A DNA stretch of 64,000 nucleotides from Clostridia bacterium (lineage in GTDB: Bacteria > Bacillota > Clostridia > Oscillospirales > Acutalibacteraceae). Numbering within the stretch: the stretch's first letter is position 1; the number at the start of each line of letters is the position of its first letter. Below are positions 59,968 to 64,000 of this stretch, piece after piece. Below the pieces are notes generated by a model. The model was not told where the DNA came from and did not search any database. It saw only the letters and a list, made by a program, of their open reading frames with translations. The stretch is taken from NCBI GenBank assembly GCA_029098305.1, contig JAQXOB010000020.1, positions 62,001-126,000 on the forward strand, written 5' to 3'. The position numbers were made by a program, and so were the translations under genes.

Positions 59968-61326
59968 TTACTGTTCCTCCGTTTTTATTATTAATATGCA
60001 ATGATTTCTGTCATTAATCTTAGCCTTTTCACTCACGCCAATGCCATCTATCCACAAAACCTCACTGCCATTGGCAATAAGCACAAGATTTTTTCTTTGT
60101 TCCGTAGTATATTTAAGCTCGTTCAAAAGCTTTTTAAGAGGTTTAGTGCAGCCGGTCCCTGCTTTTTTGAAGTAGTCACCTGGCAATCTTCCCCTGATTA
60201 ATGTATTATCATTGATTATATCACAATTTATCGAATTATTGAATATTTTTTTGAAATTATTTGATTTTTGTTCAATATCACCATCTTTAAAATTTAAAAA
60301 TGTGAATTTTTGTCCTTTTAACACAACAGATGAAAAATCAGTTATTTTAAATTCCGAATTATCATCTAATTCAAGTTCATCTTCGGTCTTTTTTTGACAA
60401 AAACAGCAAACACCATTTCGACTAATAAATCTATAATTAGAATCCACATCAACTGCACCATCAATAGCAATCATTTCTAAAATTAAATTGATGTGTTTCC
60501 GACTTAATGATATTCCCATGTCACTTGCCATAATTATTATTGCCCTTTTTTTTATAGATTGTGCAAGAATATTTATTTTGTCACAAGAATATCCGTTTTC
60601 CAAGGCACAATCAGCAAGTTCTTTTAACGCAATCGAATTTAAATATTCATCATCTTCCCTTGCAGATTCGCTTAATAAAGATATATTCGTCACAGCAGAT
60701 GAATTTATCTCGCCAAGTGTAGGCATTATAGAATGACGGATTTTGTTGCGAGTATAATCATCTGAAAAATTTGTAGAATCATCAAAATATTTTACATTAT
60801 GCGACTTACAATAATGCTCAACATCAGCTCTTGTCATCATAATCAAAGGTCTAATTATATTACCTCTGACCGGTTTAATGCCACCAATTCCATTTAGTCC
60901 GGCACCACGTGTCATATTAAACAGCACCGTTTCGGCATTGTCAGATGCTGTATGCGCTGTTGCAATTAAACCATCATGCGCAAGCTCCTGAAAGAAACTG
61001 TATCGCATAATCCTGCCACATTCTTCTTCACCAATATGCATTTCACGTGAAAGCTTCGGCACATTAATAGATTTTAAGGCAAATTTAAGATCATTATCAT
61101 TACAAAACTGTTCTACTAGATTTTGATCTCTGAATGCCTCGTCACCTCTAATACCATGATTAACATGAGCAACAGTAATATCAAGATTAAATTTTTCTTT
61201 CACGCTACATAGATAATGTAACAAGCACATAGAATCTGCTCCACCTGATACACCTACCACAACACATGAATTTTGATGTAACATATTAAATTTTTCTATA
61301 GTTTTAGTAATAGTAAAATCAATCAT
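59968..61326 (-). CDS. tilS: tRNA(Ile)-lysidine synthetase
   Basis: VVGVSGGADSMCLLHYL, AHVNHGIRGDEAFRDQ; start placed at MIDFTITK (ORF track starts at 61347). Confidence 0.95.
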   Translation of the reverse strand: MIDFTITKTIEKFNMLHQNSCVVVGVSGGADSMCLLHYLCSVKEKFNLDITVAHVNHGIRGDEAFRDQNLVEQFCNDNDLKFALKSINVPKLSREMHIGEEECGRIMRYSFFQELAHDGLIATAHTASDNAETVLFNMTRGAGLNGIGGIKPVRGNIIRPLIMMTRADVEHYCKSHNVKYFDDSTNFSDDYTRNKIRHSIMPTLGEINSSAVTNISLLSESAREDDEYLNSIALKELADCALENGYSCDKINILAQSIKKRAIIIMASDMGISLSRKHINLILEMIAIDGAVDVDSNYRFISRNGVCCFCQKKTEDELELDDNSEFKITDFSSVVLKGQKFTFLNFKDGDIEQKSNNFKKIFNNSINCDIINDNTLIRGRLPGDYFKKAGTGCTKPLKKLLNELKYTTEQRKNLVLIANGSEVLWIDGIGVSEKAKINDRNHCILIIKTEEQ

Positions 61327-62689
61327 TTTCTCGCCTATTCTCAACACCGGTAAATCTCATAAACTCGCCCTGCCAATGTAGCTTTGCTATACCGGACTCA
61401 CCATGACGATTTTTTGCAACGATACACTCTCCCTGATTTTTGTCGCTGTCGGGTTTTGCACCGGCGGTGTTATCATAATAAGCTTCTCTATATAGGAAAA
61501 GAACAATATCTGCATCTTGCTCAATGGATCCGGAGTCACGTAAATCTGAAAGCTGAGGTCTATGCTCTGCACGTTGTTCACTTGCACGAGAAAGCTGAGA
61601 CAATGTGAGAACCGGCACGTTAAGCTCCTTTGCAAGTATCTTCATGCTTCTTGTTATTTCAGAGATTTCTTGAACACGGTTATCTATTCTTCGGCCACTC
61701 GACATAAGCTGTAGGTAGTCCACCACAACCATATCTATATTTTTAAGTCTGCGAAGCTTGGCTTTCATCGCAGGAACGGTTATACCCGGAGTATCATCCA
61801 TATATATGTTTGTCTGGCACAAAATATCGCAAGCCTCAATTAGACGTGACCATTCTTGGCTATTTAGCTTTCCTGTACGAAGTTTCACACCCTCAACCTT
61901 AGCTTCTGCAGAAAGCAGACGAGATCCTAACTGTTCTCTGGACATTTCCAGAGAAAAAAATGCACAAGTTTTTTTACTCTGAACAGCAGCATTTCTTAAT
62001 AAATTGAGCGCAAAGCTAGTTTTACCCATACCGGGTCTTGCCGCAAGTAAAATAAGGTCTGAGCGATTGAGACCGGTGATATATGCATCAAGTGCTGATA
62101 TACCTGTTGATATAGGTTTTATGTTCATATTATCAGGCGAGTTAAGCTCATCAAGCCTGTTGATAACCTCAACCAACACATCACGAACACTACGCAAGCC
62201 CTTAACATCCTTACCCTTGCGAATATCGTATATACGCTGTTCTGCCATATCAAGTATATCTGCTGTTTCATGATAACCGGAAGAAGCCTCTTCAATGATG
62301 TCACGCGATACGCCTATAAGCTGTCTTAGCTCATACTTATCACGAACATAGCCTGCATATACAGCAACATTAGAAACCGATGGCACAGACTCACACAATG
62401 TAACCAAGTATGGCTTTAGTGTAGCCTCATCGAATTCTTTATTTTTGCGTAAAGCATTGAGCAGAGTTACGATATCTATACGTTCACCGCCGGCAAACAT
62501 ATTCATCATTTCACTATAAATCAACTTATGGTTTTCAAGATAGAAATACTCACCGTTCGGAAGGATTGATGCAATTTGCTCAATGCAACTTCCATCAAGT
62601 AATACCGCACCCAAAACAGATTTTTCTGCCTCAGGATCGTAGGGTAGATTTAGTCCATCATATGCTGTAAAAATTTTGTTTTCTGCCAT
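61319..62689 (-). CDS. dnaB: Replicative DNA helicase
   Basis: LPYDPEAEKSVLGAVLLD, LILLAARPGMGKTSFALNLL, VVDYLQLMS. Confidence 0.97.
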   Translation of the reverse strand: MAENKIFTAYDGLNLPYDPEAEKSVLGAVLLDGSCIEQIASILPNGEYFYLENHKLIYSEMMNMFAGGERIDIVTLLNALRKNKEFDEATLKPYLVTLCESVPSVSNVAVYAGYVRDKYELRQLIGVSRDIIEEASSGYHETADILDMAEQRIYDIRKGKDVKGLRSVRDVLVEVINRLDELNSPDNMNIKPISTGISALDAYITGLNRSDLILLAARPGMGKTSFALNLLRNAAVQSKKTCAFFSLEMSREQLGSRLLSAEAKVEGVKLRTGKLNSQEWSRLIEACDILCQTNIYMDDTPGITVPAMKAKLRRLKNIDMVVVDYLQLMSSGRRIDNRVQEISEITRSMKILAKELNVPVLTLSQLSRASEQRAEHRPQLSDLRDSGSIEQDADIVLFLYREAYYDNTAGAKPDSDKNQGECIVAKNRHGESGIAKLHWQGEFMRFTGVENRREND

Positions 62690-62694
62690 TTATA

Positions 62695-63141
62695 TCAGTC
62701 CGTTACATTAATATTTAAGTTAGCAATTATACCAGAATATAGCTTAACCTGACATTGGAATATACCATGAGTTTTAATATCAGATTTCAACTCAATCTTT
62801 CTTTTATCTATCTCAAGATTATATGTAGCTTTAATTGTATCTGAAATTTCTTTTGATGTTACCTTGCCAAAAAGCTTTCCTCCCTGAGCACCTGCCTTTG
62901 CATGGATAATAAGCTCCTTACCATCAAGAAGAGATTTTGCTTTATTGGCATTTTCTTTGTCTACATCTATTTTATGCTGTTTGGATGATTCGGCATTTTT
63001 TAGCTCTGTCATAGCCTGGGCGTTAGCCTCTTTAGCTAAATTTTTTGGAAAAAGGCAGTTACGTGCATAACCATCAGGTACATTTATAAGCTGACCTTTT
63101 TTTCCCTTACCTTTTACATCTTCAAGTAAAATAACCTTCAA
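62695..63141 (-). CDS. rplI: 50S ribosomal protein L9
   Basis: [38 protein letters not shown] start placed at 63141 (ORF track starts at 63171). Confidence 0.95.
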   Translation of the reverse strand: MKVILLEDVKGKGKKGQLINVPDGYARNCLFPKNLAKEANAQAMTELKNAESSKQHKIDVDKENANKAKSLLDGKELIIHAKAGAQGGKLFGKVTSKEISDTIKATYNLEIDKRKIELKSDIKTHGIFQCQVKLYSGIIANLNINVTD

Positions 63142-63167
63142 ATTACTCAGTCCTTTCAATAGTTTTA

Positions 63168-64000
63168 TCAAGTATTATATGTTTTTTCATCTAATTTTTC
63201 TAACAACATTTCACGTGCTTGTTCAACACTAACACCTTTTAACTGTACTGCAGCCATCGTGTGATGACCACCACCGCCGAGTGATTCCATAACAAGCTGA
63301 ACATTAACCTTACCCAATGATCTGGCTGAAATATTGACACCATCTTCAATTGGGAAAATAACATAAGATGCATCTACGTTTTTAATTCCCAAAAGTTCAT
63401 CGGCTGCCTGAGCAGCTATAACCCTTATATTTTTTGCTGACTTTGCTGTGGTTGCAATAGCAGAATTAAAGCACAGCTCAGAATTAAACACTAGCTCACA
63501 CTTTGATTTATAATCCTCTAAAGAATTTGCAAAGAGTTGTTTTACAGCTATCATATCTGCAGATTTTGATGATAGATAAGCACTTGCTTCAAAAGTACGT
63601 GAACCTGCTTTCACTGTAAAGCCCTTTGTATCCAGCATTATTCCGGAAAGCAAAGCTTCAGCTATAGGCTTGTTTATGGCACTGTCATCCATATATTGAA
63701 CAAGCTCTGCCACCATCTCTGAGGCACTTGATGAGAATGTCTGTTGATAAAAAATCTCTGCGTTTGCTATATGGTTTACCATCATTCTATGATGATCAAT
63801 AACAACCACATTTTTAGCTTTTAAATACAGTTCAGCACTTTCTAAAAATCCTGAAGCATGTGTGTCTACAATAATGAGCAACGACTTGTCGCTGATGTTT
63901 TTTACAGCATCTGACGGATCTACAAACATATCAGGCGTAACAGAATTTTCGAGACTTTTTATGAGTGGTAATGCAGGACTTTGATATGATTTAACAACAA
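63168..64000 (-). CDS. gdpP: DHH-DHHA1 cyclic-di-AMP phosphodiesterase GdpP-like, partial (N-terminus off window)
   Basis: [36 protein letters not shown]; gdpP-rplI-dnaB order; minus frame open to 64000. Confidence 0.92.
   Translation of the reverse strand, partial: VVKSYQSPALPLIKSLENSVTPDMFVDPSDAVKNISDKSLLIIVDTHASGFLESAELYLKAKNVVVIDHHRMMVNHIANAEIFYQQTFSSSASEMVAELVQYMDDSAINKPIAEALLSGIMLDTKGFTVKAGSRTFEASAYLSSKSADMIAVKQLFANSLEDYKSKCELVFNSELCFNSAIATTAKSAKNIRVIAAQAADELLGIKNVDASYVIFPIEDGVNISARSLGKVNVQLVMESLGGGGHHTMAAVQLKGVSVEQAREMLLEKLDEKTYNT

Noticed and set aside
1-64000. CRISPR array, rRNA, tRNA or restriction/abortive-infection defence system
   Set aside because: No regularly spaced repeats, RNA gene signatures or recognisable defence effectors found on reading; a tRNAscan/Infernal and DefenseFinder run would be decisive.

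Overview
This window is an AT-rich chromosomal segment of a spore-forming, anaerobic Firmicute. The dockerin-bearing pullulanase and dockerin-bearing serpin, plus many sporulation genes, point to a Ruminococcus bromii-like amylosome producer; that taxonomic call is inference. About 50 protein genes are supported. No rRNA, tRNA, CRISPR array or transposase was recognised. Main blocks: (1) a partial, secreted dockerin type I pullulanase with CBM26 and MucBP-like modules (1..3300, minus), absent from the ORF track because it runs off the edge; (2) prmC/DUF1385/two-component system/trmB; (3) tandem half-size TSUP transporters, followed by two tiny ORFs, one SpoVM-like; (4) a glycerol locus (glpK, glpA-like, FAD/NAD oxidoreductase, DUF1667) and glgB; (5) spoIVA; (6) an XRE regulator + ImmA/IrrE peptidase + ABC-F + Y-family polymerase + YolD cassette, with a densely palindromic control region; (7) SipL-like protein, DUF421/DUF4363, and a GerA germinant-receptor locus whose B and C subunits are fused in one ORF; (8) hprK-PHP-murB-rapZ-whiA; (9) a 56-aa gene missed by the ORF track (40075..40245, minus) with a consensus promoter and shared terminator; (10) asparaginase, a fused ispDF, rsmI and folC; (11) lgt and paired M16 peptidases; (12) a serpin with an N-terminal dockerin, and sleB; (13) recG-ftsH-hpt-tilS-dnaB-rplI-gdpP. 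The most interesting items are the GerAB-GerAC fusion with an internal lipobox, the dockerin-serpin, the DdrO/IrrE-like mutagenesis cassette with its operators, and the hidden small genes.
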